A stretch of DNA of 35,658 nt from an uncultured Clostridia bacterium. GTDB lineage: Bacteria; Bacillota; Clostridia; Oscillospirales; CAG-272. Numbering within the stretch: position 1 is the stretch's first letter; the number at the start of each line of letters is the position of its first letter. A program made the translations under genes and the position numbers. Below, piece by piece: positions 26,957 to 35,088 of the stretch. The stretch is from assembly GCA_944384525.1 (NCBI GenBank), contig CALWTR010000012.1:1-35658 (forward strand). The letters run 5' to 3'. The notes below the pieces were generated by a model that searched no databases, was not told the DNA's origin, and was given only the letters and a program-made list of their open reading frames with translations.

Positions 26957-26985
26957 ATTATAGCTTACTCTATCTCTTTTGTCAA
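26957..26985 (-). promoter_or_regulatory. perfect consensus sigma-A promoter for kinase-argS-yebC
   Basis: Minus strand TTGACA (26985-26980), 17-bp spacer, TATAAT (26962-26957), all 12 consensus bases matched. About 90 bp leader before ATG 26859, with AGGAG just ahead of it. Confidence 0.92.
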
Positions 26986-27018
26986 CTTTAGAGGTGTATT
27001 TAGGTATTCTGCTCCGAT

Positions 27019-28368
27019 TCAGAGCGCGATTTCCTTTTTGCTCCAAACTCCGCGCTTGTAGAAAATAAAAGAGAGGACAGCCGATATGACCCATCCTATA
27101 GGCCATGCCCACCAGATACCGGTCGCGCTTTCGAACGCGGCGGAAAGTATGAATGCGAGCAGGACGCGGAGGATCAGATCGAGACATGTGGATACAAGGA
27201 AATGGTTCATCGCTCCGCCCCCGCGGAGAACTCCGTCAGAGAGCAGCTTTACCGAGATCGGGATGTAGAACGGAGAGACTATATAAAGGAAGTTCATCCC
27301 CGCCTTCATCGCATCCTTCGAGGGATCGGTTATGAACAGATTTACCATGCTGTCGGGAAATATGCAGAAAATCGATGTAAATATCAGGGCTATGATCGCG
27401 GACATCGCGGTTCCGGAGAGAAATCCATGCCTTATCCTGTCCGGCTTTACTGCTCCGAGATTCTGCGAGGTAAAATTGGACATTGCAGTGCCGGTCGTCG
27501 TAAAGCAGTTGATCGCAAAGGCGTTGAGCTTTACAGCCGCGGTGTATCCCGCCATAACGCCGGTGCCGTAGGAATTTATTATACTTTGAATTATTATATT
27601 TCCGATAGATATCGAGGATTGCTGAAGTATGCTCGGGACGGCTATCCTCATTATTATCTTTAGAAGCTTGGGCGAGAAAAACGCCGCTTTGCCGGAATCA
27701 TCGCGCGGACATATGTGGTGAAGCTTTACAAAGAGAAGAACGACCGCGCCAACGCAGCTTATGCCCTGACACATGAAGGTCGCCCATGCAAGACCGGCGA
27801 CGCCCATGCCGAAGTTGACCGCGAACAGTATATTCACGAATATATTGGCGACAGAAGAGCATGCGAGGAAGATGAACGGCGTTTTTGAATCGCCGAGCGC
27901 GGAAAATATACCGGTGGCGATATTGTAAAAGAAGAGGAAGAACAGTCCGCCGGTATATATCTCGAGATACGCCAGCGTATCGTGCATAAGATCCTCCGGC
28001 GTGTTTATCAGCCGGAGAAGAGGAGCGGAGAGAGTCATCCCCAGCACCATAAGTACGGCGCACAGCACGCCGACCGCTGCGAACGTCGTTGTCACCGCGC
28101 TTTTCATATCCTTGAAATTCTTTGCGCCGAAAAGGCGGGAAACGATAACTGATACTCCTATATTGCATCCGAAGGCGAAGGCGAGATATATAAGAGTTAC
28201 CTCATATGAGTTCCCGACTGAGGCGAGTGCGGCCTCACCGAGGAATTTTCCTGCGATGAAGCTGTCTGCCAGATTGTACAGCTGCTGGAATATTATGCTA
28301 CCGAAAAGCGGGAGAGAAAATCTGATGAGAACCGACGACGGTTTGCCTACCGTAAGATCTTTTACCAT
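27019..28368 (-). CDS. MATE-family efflux transporter
   Basis: 449 aa with twelve predicted membrane segments in two homologous MatE halves. Begins LTVGKPSSVLIRFSLPLFGSIIFQQLYNLADSFIAGKFLG, the usual first helix with the QQLYNLAD motif (given here in pieces), and the second half starts IMRIAVPSILQQSSISIGNIIIQ. Exports cationic drugs or metabolites by Na+ or H+ antiport in the cytoplasmic membrane. Stand-alone gene with its own promoter; substrate not predictable. AAGAAGG precedes ATG 28368. Confidence 0.93.
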   Translation of the reverse strand: MVKDLTVGKPSSVLIRFSLPLFGSIIFQQLYNLADSFIAGKFLGEAALASVGNSYEVTLIYLAFAFGCNIGVSVIVSRLFGAKNFKDMKSAVTTTFAAVGVLCAVLMVLGMTLSAPLLRLINTPEDLMHDTLAYLEIYTGGLFFLFFYNIATGIFSALGDSKTPFIFLACSSVANIFVNILFAVNFGMGVAGLAWATFMCQGISCVGAVVLLFVKLHHICPRDDSGKAAFFSPKLLKIIMRIAVPSILQQSSISIGNIIIQSIINSYGTGVMAGYTAAVKLNAFAINCFTTTGTAMSNFTSQNLGAVKPDRIRHGFLSGTAMSAIIALIFTSIFCIFPDSMVNLFITDPSKDAMKAGMNFLYIVSPFYIPISVKLLSDGVLRGGGAMNHFLVSTCLDLILRVLLAFILSAAFESATGIWWAWPIGWVISAVLSFIFYKRGVWSKKEIAL

Positions 28369-28437
28369 TGCATAACCTTCTTATTAGCCGCAGTCATATA
28401 CGCGGACATGATAAAAAACAAAACACTTAACCTTTAT

Positions 28438-28467
28438 ATTATATAACATTTCCCCTACCGCAGTCAA
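28438..28467 (-). promoter_or_regulatory. sigma-A promoter of MATE transporter
   Basis: Minus strand TTGACT (28467-28462), 18-bp spacer, TATAAT (28443-28438). Confidence 0.8.
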
Positions 28468-28549
28468 CACCCGCGGCTTTTTTTGTCGGAAAAGTGAATA
28501 CAGGAATGCATTGACCTTTGTTTTTCGTTGAAATTATCGTGTCATGCGG

Positions 28550-28578
28550 TTGAAATAATGAGTGAAAAGTGTTAAACT
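28550..28578 (+). promoter_or_regulatory. probable promoter of lipoprotein-oxidoreductase operon
   Basis: TTGAAA (28550-28555), 17-bp spacer, TAAACT (28573-28578). Divergent from the MATE promoter. Confidence 0.6.
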
Positions 28579-28584
28579 TATTAA

Positions 28585-28616
28585 GAAAAAAAGCGACGCG
28601 CTTTTCCTGGCGCGTC
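28585..28616 (-). terminator. leftward terminator-like hairpin in the lipoprotein 5' leader
   Basis: On the minus strand GACGCGC / GCGCGTC (7 bp, 8-nt loop) is followed by GC and seven to eight T. No leftward gene ends here, so it either blocks antisense transcripts from entering the MATE promoter or acts as a 5' hairpin of the rightward mRNA, whose predicted start is at the same place. Confidence 0.5.
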
Positions 28617-28640
28617 TTTGATCCGGAAACGAGGTACTGT

Positions 28641-28994
28641 ATGAAAAAATTTTTCTGCGTTTTTACGCTTGCTCTTATATGCGTCTTTTTTATCTCCTGC
28701 GGAGAAAAAGATGCTTTCGCCGGGAGATGGGAGTGCAAGGGAGCGCTTGAAACGATAGTATACTCTTTTTCCGGAGACGGGACGGGCACTTTTACCGCTA
28801 TGTATACCGGAGATATAACGGACAGCGGGACTATAGAGTATACCGTTTTTACCGAGAACGGCATCGACCTTATCTCGATCACTGAAACGGGCGGCTTTTT
28901 CGGTCCTGAGACAACGGTATATAATTACAGCTTCAGTGACGGGACGCTCATACTGGAGACCTCCGGAGACCGGCTGGAATTCATAAAACAATAA
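28641..28994 (+). CDS. small predicted lipoprotein
   Basis: 117 aa. Lipoprotein signal peptide: MKKFF, hydrophobic stretch to FFISC with the lipidated Cys20, then a short beta-rich domain beginning FAGRWECKGALETIVYSFSGDGTGTF, of the kind seen in DUF5640-like or lipocalin-like small surface domains (G-x-W opening, G-T-F strands). The first ATG of the longer frame (28569) overlaps the promoter, so ATG 28641 after GAGGT is used. Attached to the outer face of the membrane; ligand unknown. 10 bp before the oxidoreductase gene. Confidence 0.75.
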   Translation: MKKFFCVFTLALICVFFISCGEKDAFAGRWECKGALETIVYSFSGDGTGTFTAMYTGDITDSGTIEYTVFTENGIDLISITETGGFFGPETTVYNYSFSDGTLILETSGDRLEFIKQ

Positions 28995-29004
28995 CGGAGG
29001 ATAT

Positions 29005-29970
29005 ATGATAAGATTCGGTGTTGTCGGTACAAATTTCATAAGCGACCGCTTCTGCAATGCGGTATCAGCATCAGGGTGTGCTGAGGTGACCGCCGTATGC
29101 TCAAGAGACGCGGAGCGGGGGAGACGGTTCGCGGAGAGAAACGGGGTCGGCAGGGTATTTACCGATTACGGTGGGATGCTGGGCTCAGATATAGACGCGG
29201 TCTATATCGCCACTCCGAATTCCACTCACTGCGAATATACGATCGCCGCTCTGAAAAAAGGCAAGCATGTTCTCTGCGAAAAACCGATATCGACGGATCA
29301 CGGGGAATTTATAAAGATGAAGAGGTGCGCTGAGGAGAACGGCAGAATACTGCTTGAGGCAATGCGTCCGGCATTCGACCCCGCACGGGATATATTGCTG
29401 GAACAGATGAAAAAGATAGGGAAGATAAGACGCGCAACTCTTGAGTTTTGCCAATATTCTTCAAGATATGACCGTTTCCTTCAGGGCGATATACAGAACG
29501 CGTTCGACCCGTCTCTGTCTAACGCCGCGCTGATGGACATAGGTGTATATCCTCTGCATGACTGCCTCATGCTGTTCGGTGAGCCGGATACTGTTTCGGC
29601 ACACTCGATCTTCCTTTCGAACGGTTTTGAGGGAGAGGGGATAGTAACTCTCGGATATCCGGAGATGATCGCCGAAATAGTATACTCGAAGATAACGGAT
29701 TCCGTGACCCCGAGCGTTATACAGGGCGAGCTCGGGAGCATACTTCTCGATAAGACATCCGGACCGCGGAGCATACGTCTGCTTATGCGCGGCGGCGAGG
29801 CGCGGGAAGTTCCGTATTCCCCGGAGGAAAACAATATGGTTTACGAGATAAGGGAATTCTGCCGTATGGCGGGAGGTATTCCCGGCAGGTATGATTATCT
29901 TGCGGTTACGGACATGCAGATGCGCATCCTGGACAGGATAAGATCAGAGGCGGGGATACGTTTTTCCTAA
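29005..29970 (+). CDS. Gfo/Idh/MocA-family NAD(P)-dependent oxidoreductase
   Basis: 321 aa. N-terminal Rossmann domain FGVVGTNFISDRF, a YIATPNSTH strand, the EKP motif (92-94, lysine at 93), then an alpha/beta C-terminal domain with DIGVYPLHDCLMLFG containing the catalytic-type Asp and His positions of the family. These cytoplasmic enzymes act on sugars, inositols or their derivatives; substrate cannot be told. GGAGG precedes the ATG, and it is co-directional with the lipoprotein 10 bp upstream. Closed by a strong terminator. Confidence 0.92.
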   Translation: MIRFGVVGTNFISDRFCNAVSASGCAEVTAVCSRDAERGRRFAERNGVGRVFTDYGGMLGSDIDAVYIATPNSTHCEYTIAALKKGKHVLCEKPISTDHGEFIKMKRCAEENGRILLEAMRPAFDPARDILLEQMKKIGKIRRATLEFCQYSSRYDRFLQGDIQNAFDPSLSNAALMDIGVYPLHDCLMLFGEPDTVSAHSIFLSNGFEGEGIVTLGYPEMIAEIVYSKITDSVTPSVIQGELGSILLDKTSGPRSIRLLMRGGEAREVPYSPEENNMVYEIREFCRMAGGIPGRYDYLAVTDMQMRILDRIRSEAGIRFS

Positions 29971-29985
29971 GCGGATATCAAAAAC

Positions 29986-30022
29986 AAAAAACCGGCTCAC
30001 GGTATATCGTGAGCCGGTTTTT
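29986..30022. terminator. bidirectional terminator after oxidoreductase and tRNA-Arg
   Basis: 11-bp stem ACCGGCTCACG / CGTGAGCCGGT with a 6-nt loop, flanked by AAAAA and TTTTT, extending the stem and serving both the rightward gene and the leftward tRNA. Confidence 0.92.
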
Positions 30023-30082
30023 ATTGCGTCCGAACCCTGGTAATCAAGCCGCAGAAACGTAAAGGTCCGGATCATTGAAAAG

Positions 30083-30159
30083 TGGCCTGCCCGATAGGAT
30101 TCGAACCTACGGTCTCAAGAGTCGGAGTCTTGTGCGTTATCCAGCTACGCTACGGGCAG
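30083..30159 (-). tRNA. tRNA-Arg (anticodon CCG)
   Basis: 77 nt with encoded CCA. Acceptor CTGCCCG / CGGGCAG (7 bp), D-stem GCGT / ACGC, anticodon stem CAAGA / TCTTG with loop CTCCGAC (anticodon CCG, codon CGG), T-arm GTAGG-TTCGAAT-CCTAT, discriminator G. All stems pair, with one G-T. Confidence 0.97.
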
Positions 30160-30181
30160 TCGCATTTTCGCGGCGAAAAAC

Positions 30182-30210
30182 ATTATAGCACAAAAAAATT
30201 CGTTTGTAAA
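30182..30210 (-). promoter_or_regulatory. promoter of tRNA-Arg
   Basis: Minus strand TTTACA (30210-30205), 17-bp spacer, TATAAT (30187-30182), 22 bp before the mature tRNA 5' end. Confidence 0.8.
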
Positions 30211-30293
30211 GATTAAAATGATACTATTCCCTCGTGGGCGGACGTTTTTTCCAATATTTGCGGCGGCAGAAAACGTCGCGGCGGAATATAAAT

Positions 30294-31118
30294 TCAGCTT
30301 TTGCCGCTCAGGATATCTATATTGCGGTATACGACAGCGCGGCCCTTCCATGCGAACGCCCGCCGGGAGAACTCATCGTCGCTCATCTGCTCGACTGCGT
30401 CGCGCGTCAGCTCGGTGACTCTGCAGGATCGGAAAAAGGGGATAGGGGATATTGCGCCGCTCTTTACCGCTTTTAAATTATGCGGACAGACATCCTGACA
30501 GATGTCGCAGCCCCATGCGGAACCGCATTTAATCATCAGATCCTTTTCCGCGTCCGTCAGCTCGCCTTTCCGCTGGGTCACTGCGGAGAGACACGTATTT
30601 CCTTTTCCAGACAGCACTCCGGTCGGGCACGCGCTCAGGCATGCTCCGCAGTTTTCGCATTTTTTCGGCTCGGACGTTTGAGATGGTCCAAGCTCCTCCG
30701 GCGGGATATCGGTGAGCACCTCGCCTATGAAGATATAGGAGCCGTATTTTTCGTTTATGAGGAGGCCGTTTCTGCCGAGCATCCCTAGCCCGGCGCGCGC
30801 CGCGGCAAGCCGCTCGTCTATCGGGGAAATATCTCCGAACCCCGCTCCTGCGGAACCGGGACGGAGCTCGGACAGTCGGCGGAGCAGGGAGGAGTTAAAA
30901 GACGATATAAAAATATGATAGTCGAGAGATGTGGCGTACGAAGAAAGGTTTTTCCCGTGTGTGACGAAATACGGGATCAGATATATTATGATCGAACGCG
31001 GCTCGATCCCGCTCCTTTCAAGAATGTGAGGTCTTATGATACGTACGTCTGCCGCTGACAGCGCGGCATAATATTCTATTTTGTTTTCCGCCATAAAACT
31101 GGCCAGCTCTTCTCTCAT
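30294..31118 (-). CDS. QueG-like double 4Fe-4S protein (epoxyqueuosine reductase family, short form)
   Basis: 274 aa. Contains the QueG core: a PIDERLAAARAGLGMLGRNGLLI region (Asp101 in the place of the catalytic acid), then two ferredoxin clusters, CENCGACLSACPTG (154-168) and CGSAWGCDICQDVCPHN (198-214). Canonical QueG is about 370-380 aa with a HEAT-like C-terminus; this one lacks it and has a reduced N-terminal part, as do many clostridial homologues. It could be an epoxyqueuosine reductase or a related reductase of unknown substrate. AAGGATC precedes ATG 31118. No other queuosine gene is nearby. Confidence 0.8.
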   Translation of the reverse strand: MREELASFMAENKIEYYAALSAADVRIIRPHILERSGIEPRSIIIYLIPYFVTHGKNLSSYATSLDYHIFISSFNSSLLRRLSELRPGSAGAGFGDISPIDERLAAARAGLGMLGRNGLLINEKYGSYIFIGEVLTDIPPEELGPSQTSEPKKCENCGACLSACPTGVLSGKGNTCLSAVTQRKGELTDAEKDLMIKCGSAWGCDICQDVCPHNLKAVKSGAISPIPFFRSCRVTELTRDAVEQMSDDEFSRRAFAWKGRAVVYRNIDILSGKS

Positions 31119-31177
31119 ATCAACTTAGATCCTTCCGGTGTAAAGCTCCGAGTCCGTGTATCCGGACACTATTTGAT

Positions 31178-31206
31178 ATTATAGCACATATGGGCGGAGT
31201 TGTACA
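31178..31206 (-). promoter_or_regulatory. promoter of the QueG-like gene
   Basis: Minus strand TGTACA (31206-31201), 17-bp spacer, TATAAT (31183-31178). The -10 is perfect, the -35 weak. Confidence 0.6.
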
Positions 31207-31243
31207 GTACGGCATTTTCAATATGGCCGTATCAGTTTGATTG

Positions 31244-31272
31244 TTGACTTTGCGCCGCGATTGTTGTATAAT
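31244..31272 (+). promoter_or_regulatory. sigma-A promoter of plsY operon
   Basis: TTGACT (31244-31249), 17-bp spacer, TATAAT (31267-31272). It rules out the in-frame start at 31241 and supports ATG 31367. Confidence 0.88.
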
Positions 31273-31366
31273 TTTTTTGACGTCCGGAACGGGCCATGAA
31301 GCTTGCGGGCCAATTTTCTTCAGATGTCAAAATTTTATCCGGCATAGTCCGGAGATAGGGGAAAAA

Positions 31367-32110
31367 ATGAGCTTTGATATAAAAGAGGGCTTGCTTATGA
31401 TGCTCTGCGGAGAGGGCGGAGTGATTACCGGGCGCGGGCCGATAATCGCAGTCGAGATCGCACTGTGGGTAATGACGGCCTTGCTTGCATATCTGCTGGG
31501 TAGCGTCAATACATCGATAATCGTCTCTCGCACAATATACAGAGACGACGTCAGAAAGCACGGAAGCGGCAATGCCGGAATGACGAATATGTATCGTGTG
31601 TTCGGAAAGAACGCCGCTCTCTTAACTCTGTTCGGCGATATTGCAAAGACTCTCGTATCAATGTTGATAGGCGGATTGCTGCTCGGGACCGGAATATACA
31701 TCTACGGCCTCAATATATCCAGCGGAGGAATGTATGTTGCCGGCCTTTTTGCGGTGGTAGGACATATATGGCCTGTATATTATAAATTCAAGGGCGGAAA
31801 AGGAGTTCTTTGTACGGCAACTATGGCGCTGACTTTGACGCCTCTTGTTTTCGCAATATTATTTATCATATTTTTGCTCGTGTTTTTGCTCACGCGGTTC
31901 GTTTCCGCATCATCGATAGCGGCCGCGGTGTTTTATCCGGTCGTGCTCAATGCGGTGTTCACGGTCATATTCGGCACAGGATCCACGCCTATGATGATCG
32001 GGCTGGTCAGTATCCTTGCCGCGGCAATAATAATATATTGCCATATACCGAATATAAAGAGGATAATGAACGGGGAGGAGCCGAAATTCAGGTTCCGCAG
32101 GGACAAATAA
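31367..32110 (+). CDS. plsY: acyl-phosphate:glycerol-3-phosphate acyltransferase
   Basis: 247 aa membrane enzyme making lysophosphatidate from acyl-phosphate and glycerol-3-phosphate. Three PlsY motifs are present: GSGNAGMTNMYR (with Asn-Ala in place of the usual Asn-Pro/Ile), GHIWPVYYKFKGGKG, and the late HIPNIKRIMNGEEPKF. Five to six hydrophobic segments. The N-terminus carries about 30 extra residues (MSFDIKEGLLMMLCGEGG) before the first helix compared with the usual 200-aa form. Start set by GGGGAAAAA just before ATG 31367 and by the promoter. One base separates it from the next gene. Confidence 0.93.
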   Translation: MSFDIKEGLLMMLCGEGGVITGRGPIIAVEIALWVMTALLAYLLGSVNTSIIVSRTIYRDDVRKHGSGNAGMTNMYRVFGKNAALLTLFGDIAKTLVSMLIGGLLLGTGIYIYGLNISSGGMYVAGLFAVVGHIWPVYYKFKGGKGVLCTATMALTLTPLVFAILFIIFLLVFLLTRFVSASSIAAAVFYPVVLNAVFTVIFGTGSTPMMIGLVSILAAAIIIYCHIPNIKRIMNGEEPKFRFRRDK

Positions 32111-32111
32111 T

Positions 32112-33308
32112 ATGATCGAAAATAATTCTCCCGAGTCGGCTCTTTCAGCGCTGGTATCCGAGGCGCTCTCTGCGGGGCACTTGAAAAAACTCGTTTTTTC
32201 AAAGCCGGCGGACAAGTCTGTATTGCGCGCGGTGGGAACGGCTCATATGCACCGCGGGATAAAGACGCTGTTCATAGAGACCTCTTTCAGTGACGGGAAG
32301 GTCAGTCATGAGCCGATACCGGAAAGCTCCGTAACATCGCGCGTCTGCGAGCTCTCTCTTCAGTATTCACAGATAAATCTCGTGTGCGACTGTGGTCAGG
32401 CGGAGTTGCGTAGATCACAAAAAGGCAAGTCTGCTCTTATCGGAGGCAATGCGCTCAGAAAAGCGATATCAAATGCGCCGGCAGATTTTTCGGCTGCGCT
32501 CGAGGAGCTTGACAGAAAAAAGAATTATATCCTCAGTGGCGGCGAGCGTTTCCTTCACGCGCTCGGTATAACCGATAAGAGCGGAAGGGTGCACGATAAA
32601 AAGCAGGGAAAGTTCAGACAGATAAACAGATTTCTTGAACATATCCGCGATATTTCTCCGCATATGCCGGAGAACGGGCGGCTTCTGATCTACGATCTGT
32701 GTTGCGGAAAAAGCTATCTCAGTTTTGCGGTTTATCACTATTTTACTGAAATAAAGCACAGAGAGGTGTCGATGCTTTGCATGGATCTGAAGCGCGATGT
32801 CATTGATTTTTGCTCATCGATCGCCTCCTCACTCGGATTCAACGGCATGCGTTTCGTTTGCGGAGACGTCAGAAATACGCCTGAGGGCGAGACTCCGGAT
32901 CTAGTGATATCTCTGCATGCCTGCGATGTAGCCACGGATATAGTAATAGATGCCGCCGCAAAAATGCGCGCCGGGGTCATACTTTCCACGCCGTGCTGTC
33001 ACAGATATCTGAGCGAAAGGATATGTTCTCCGGAACTTTCCTTTGTAACGGATTATCCCTATCTCAAGAGAAAAATGTGCGACAGCCTCACCGATGCACT
33101 GAGGCTTATGCGATTGTCCGCCGCCGGATACGATACATCCGCGGCTGAACTTACAGATCCTGATGACACACCTAAAAATACCTTGCTCCGCGCTGTGAAA
33201 AAGAACGTACCTGATGGAGAACTCGAAAGAAGAAAAGAGCGGTATGTGTCTGCACTCCGCTTCCTGCTCGGAGACGGAGCTGAGGATTTCTTAAAGGATA
33301 TCCGCTGA
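32112..33308 (+). CDS. class I SAM-dependent methyltransferase (Methyltransf_32-like)
   Basis: 398 aa. Residues 1-185 are a poorly conserved N-terminal domain; the methyltransferase fold starts at LLIYDLCCGKSYLSF (Asp195-Ser201 loop, SAM site), with CMDLKRDVIDFC as the ribose-binding acidic strand, then SLHACDVATD (267-276) and TPCCHRYL (293-300), the combination typical of the Methyltransf_32/GSTCD-like group. Substrate is unknown; RNA is often suspected. The start ATG follows the plsY stop by 1 nt, with a weak site in the plsY tail, so the two are one unit. Confidence 0.82.
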   Translation: MIENNSPESALSALVSEALSAGHLKKLVFSKPADKSVLRAVGTAHMHRGIKTLFIETSFSDGKVSHEPIPESSVTSRVCELSLQYSQINLVCDCGQAELRRSQKGKSALIGGNALRKAISNAPADFSAALEELDRKKNYILSGGERFLHALGITDKSGRVHDKKQGKFRQINRFLEHIRDISPHMPENGRLLIYDLCCGKSYLSFAVYHYFTEIKHREVSMLCMDLKRDVIDFCSSIASSLGFNGMRFVCGDVRNTPEGETPDLVISLHACDVATDIVIDAAAKMRAGVILSTPCCHRYLSERICSPELSFVTDYPYLKRKMCDSLTDALRLMRLSAAGYDTSAAELTDPDDTPKNTLLRAVKKNVPDGELERRKERYVSALRFLLGDGAEDFLKDIR

Positions 33309-33315
33309 GACATCT

Positions 33316-33343
33316 TTGCAATTTCACGTTAATTTGCTAAAAT
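33316..33343 (+). promoter_or_regulatory. possible promoter before tsaE
   Basis: TTGCAA (33316-33321), 16-bp spacer, TAAAAT (33338-33343), in the 60-bp gap after the methyltransferase. Confidence 0.4.
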
Positions 33344-33368
33344 GTAAACTTAAGTTGGAAATATAAAT

Positions 33369-33842
33369 ATGAAAAAAGTTTTTAATTCCGGATCCGCGGC
33401 AGAGACCGAGGATCTTGGGCGCGCTCTCGCCGGAGAGCTTGACCGGCGCAGTATAAAAAGGGCATATATCGCTCTGGACGGAGAGATGGGCAGCGGGAAG
33501 ACCGCATTCACACGCGGGTTTGCCTCATTTTTCGGCTATCGCGGAGTCAAAAGCCCGACATACAGCGTGGTCAACGAATACAAAGGCGGAAAGCTTCCGA
33601 TATTTCACTTTGATCTGTATCGTCTCACTGACGAGGAGGATCTTTACTCCACCGGATACGATGATTATTTCGGCAGGGACGGCTACATGATCTGCGAATG
33701 GAGCGGCAGGATACCCGGGGCAAAGCCGGAAGGAGCTATATCCGTGCTGATAGAGAAGACAGATTCGGAATGCGGGCGCAGGATAACCGTGGATGCGGAT
33801 TTTTCGGACGGAGGGACAGAGGATGAAGATACTTGCATTTGA
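33369..33842 (+). CDS. tsaE: tRNA threonylcarbamoyladenosine biosynthesis ATPase TsaE
   Basis: 157 aa, usual length. Walker A GEMGSGKTAF (38-47), SPTYSVVNEY and HFDLYRL (with the conserved Asp), ICEWSGRI. TsaE works with TsaB and TsaD to attach threonylcarbamoyl to A37 of ANN-reading tRNAs. It overlaps tsaB by 20 bp, the standard Firmicutes gene order. Acidic C-terminal tail GGTEDEDTCI lies over the tsaB ribosome site. Confidence 0.95.
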   Translation: MKKVFNSGSAAETEDLGRALAGELDRRSIKRAYIALDGEMGSGKTAFTRGFASFFGYRGVKSPTYSVVNEYKGGKLPIFHFDLYRLTDEEDLYSTGYDDYFGRDGYMICEWSGRIPGAKPEGAISVLIEKTDSECGRRITVDADFSDGGTEDEDTCI

Positions 33843-34557
33843 GAGCACTGCAAAGATAACCTCGGTCGCGGTCACTGACGATCTCAGGCGCATTGCCGGA
33901 TGCGATATAGAAAACGGGCTTTCCCAGAGCGAACTTCTGCTCCCGGCGGCGGAGGCTCTGCTGTCTGCCTCGCGGCTCACGTTTGATGATATAGATCTTT
34001 TTGCCTGCACATCCGGCCCCGGTTCATTTACCGGCGTCAGGATAGGCGTTTCCGTCGTCAAGGGGCTCGCTTTCGGACGCAATAAGCCTTGCGTAGGCGT
34101 ATCTACGCTCGCCTCTCTGGCGGAAAATCTGAGAGGAACTGACGGCTTTATCGTTCCGTGCATGGACGCGCGCCGCGGTCAATTTTACAGTGCGATCTTC
34201 CGGATGTTTCGCGGTGAGCTTAAACGCGTATCTCCGGATGAGGCGATAGGCGGCGAGGAGCTGTGCAAAAAGCTCTCCGATATATCGAGAGGCAGAAAAA
34301 TATATGTTTGCGGGGACGGGTACGAGCAGGCGAAAGAACTGTTTTCAAGATACGGACTCAAGACAGCGGATACTCCTTTTTTGCTCCGAAACGAAAGCGC
34401 ATATTCATGTGCGGCGGCGGCATACCGGATGTTCCTGCGCGGGGAGTACGTCAGCGATGTAAAGCTATCGCCGTCATACCTGAGACTGCCTCAGGCAGAG
34501 CGGGAGCGGCTTGAAAAAGCAGAGCGGGAAAAATCTCAAAAAACGACAATAATTTGA
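33823..34557 (+). CDS. tsaB: tRNA threonylcarbamoyladenosine biosynthesis protein TsaB
   Basis: 244 aa ASKHA-fold partner of TsaD. Begins MKILAFESTAKITSVAV and has the hallmark SGPGSFTGVRIGVSVVKGLAFG and MDARRGQFYSAIF. TsaB lacks the metal site of TsaD and acts as scaffold. Start ATG 33823 follows GGAGGGACAGAGG; an upstream frame at 33793 runs before that site. rimI and tsaD, which often follow, are absent here; rpiB follows instead. Confidence 0.95.
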   Translation: MKILAFESTAKITSVAVTDDLRRIAGCDIENGLSQSELLLPAAEALLSASRLTFDDIDLFACTSGPGSFTGVRIGVSVVKGLAFGRNKPCVGVSTLASLAENLRGTDGFIVPCMDARRGQFYSAIFRMFRGELKRVSPDEAIGGEELCKKLSDISRGRKIYVCGDGYEQAKELFSRYGLKTADTPFLLRNESAYSCAAAAYRMFLRGEYVSDVKLSPSYLRLPQAERERLEKAEREKSQKTTII

Positions 34558-34572
34558 CGGGAGTAATATAAA

Positions 34573-35046
34573 ATGAAAAGAAAAGTTGTCATGGGTGCGG
34601 ACAGTGCCGGATACACGCTTAAGGAAGAGCTTAAAAAACATCTTGAGAAAAAAGGTTTTTCAGTTACAGACTGCGGGACAAACTCTTCGGAATCATGCCA
34701 TTATCCGATATTTGCGGGCAAGGTTTGCGAGGAGGTACTGCGTGACGCGGATAATACTTTCGGCGTTCTCATCTGCGGCACCGGCATAGGCATGTCGATG
34801 TGCGCGAATAAATATAACGGCATAAGAGCGGCGCTCTGCTCCGATACATATTCGGCGAGGATGAGCAGGGCACATAACGACGCAAACGTCATATGTCTCG
34901 GTGCGCGCGTTATTGGTCCGTGCCTTGCGGAGGAGATACTCGATACTTTCCTTGCGGAAAGCAGTGTTTATGAGGGCGGTAGGCATGCCATACGCGTGGG
35001 TATGATCCGAGATATAGAGGAAAAGCAAAAAAATAAGCCCGTCTGA
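34573..35046 (+). CDS. rpiB: RpiB/LacAB-family sugar-phosphate isomerase
   Basis: 157 aa. Catalytic Cys68 in VLICGTGIGMSMCANK, then GIRAALCSDTYSARMSRAHNDANVICLGARV in pieces and YEGGRHAIRVGMI at the end, all typical of ribose-5-phosphate isomerase B. The first motif, normally D-H-A/V-G, reads GADSAGY here, with Ser11 where His is usual; the effect is unknown. It would link DeoB's ribose-5-phosphate to ribulose-5-phosphate. GGGAG precedes the ATG; 15 bp after tsaB, so co-transcribed. Confidence 0.88.
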   Translation: MKRKVVMGADSAGYTLKEELKKHLEKKGFSVTDCGTNSSESCHYPIFAGKVCEEVLRDADNTFGVLICGTGIGMSMCANKYNGIRAALCSDTYSARMSRAHNDANVICLGARVIGPCLAEEILDTFLAESSVYEGGRHAIRVGMIRDIEEKQKNKPV

Positions 35047-35060
35047 CGGGCAGAAAAATC

Positions 35061-35088
35061 GCCGGCCGTTATCAGGGCCGGCATTTTT
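35061..35088 (+). terminator. terminator of the plsY-rpiB unit
   Basis: GCCGGCC / GGCCGGC (7 bp, 8-nt loop) followed by ATTTTTTATT. A second small GCCCGTC / GACGGGC-type hairpin overlaps the rpiB stop codon at 35037-35051. Confidence 0.88.

Noticed and set aside
31241..31366. Longer PlsY N-terminus
   Set aside because: The extension would start inside the sigma-A promoter, upstream of the predicted transcription start.
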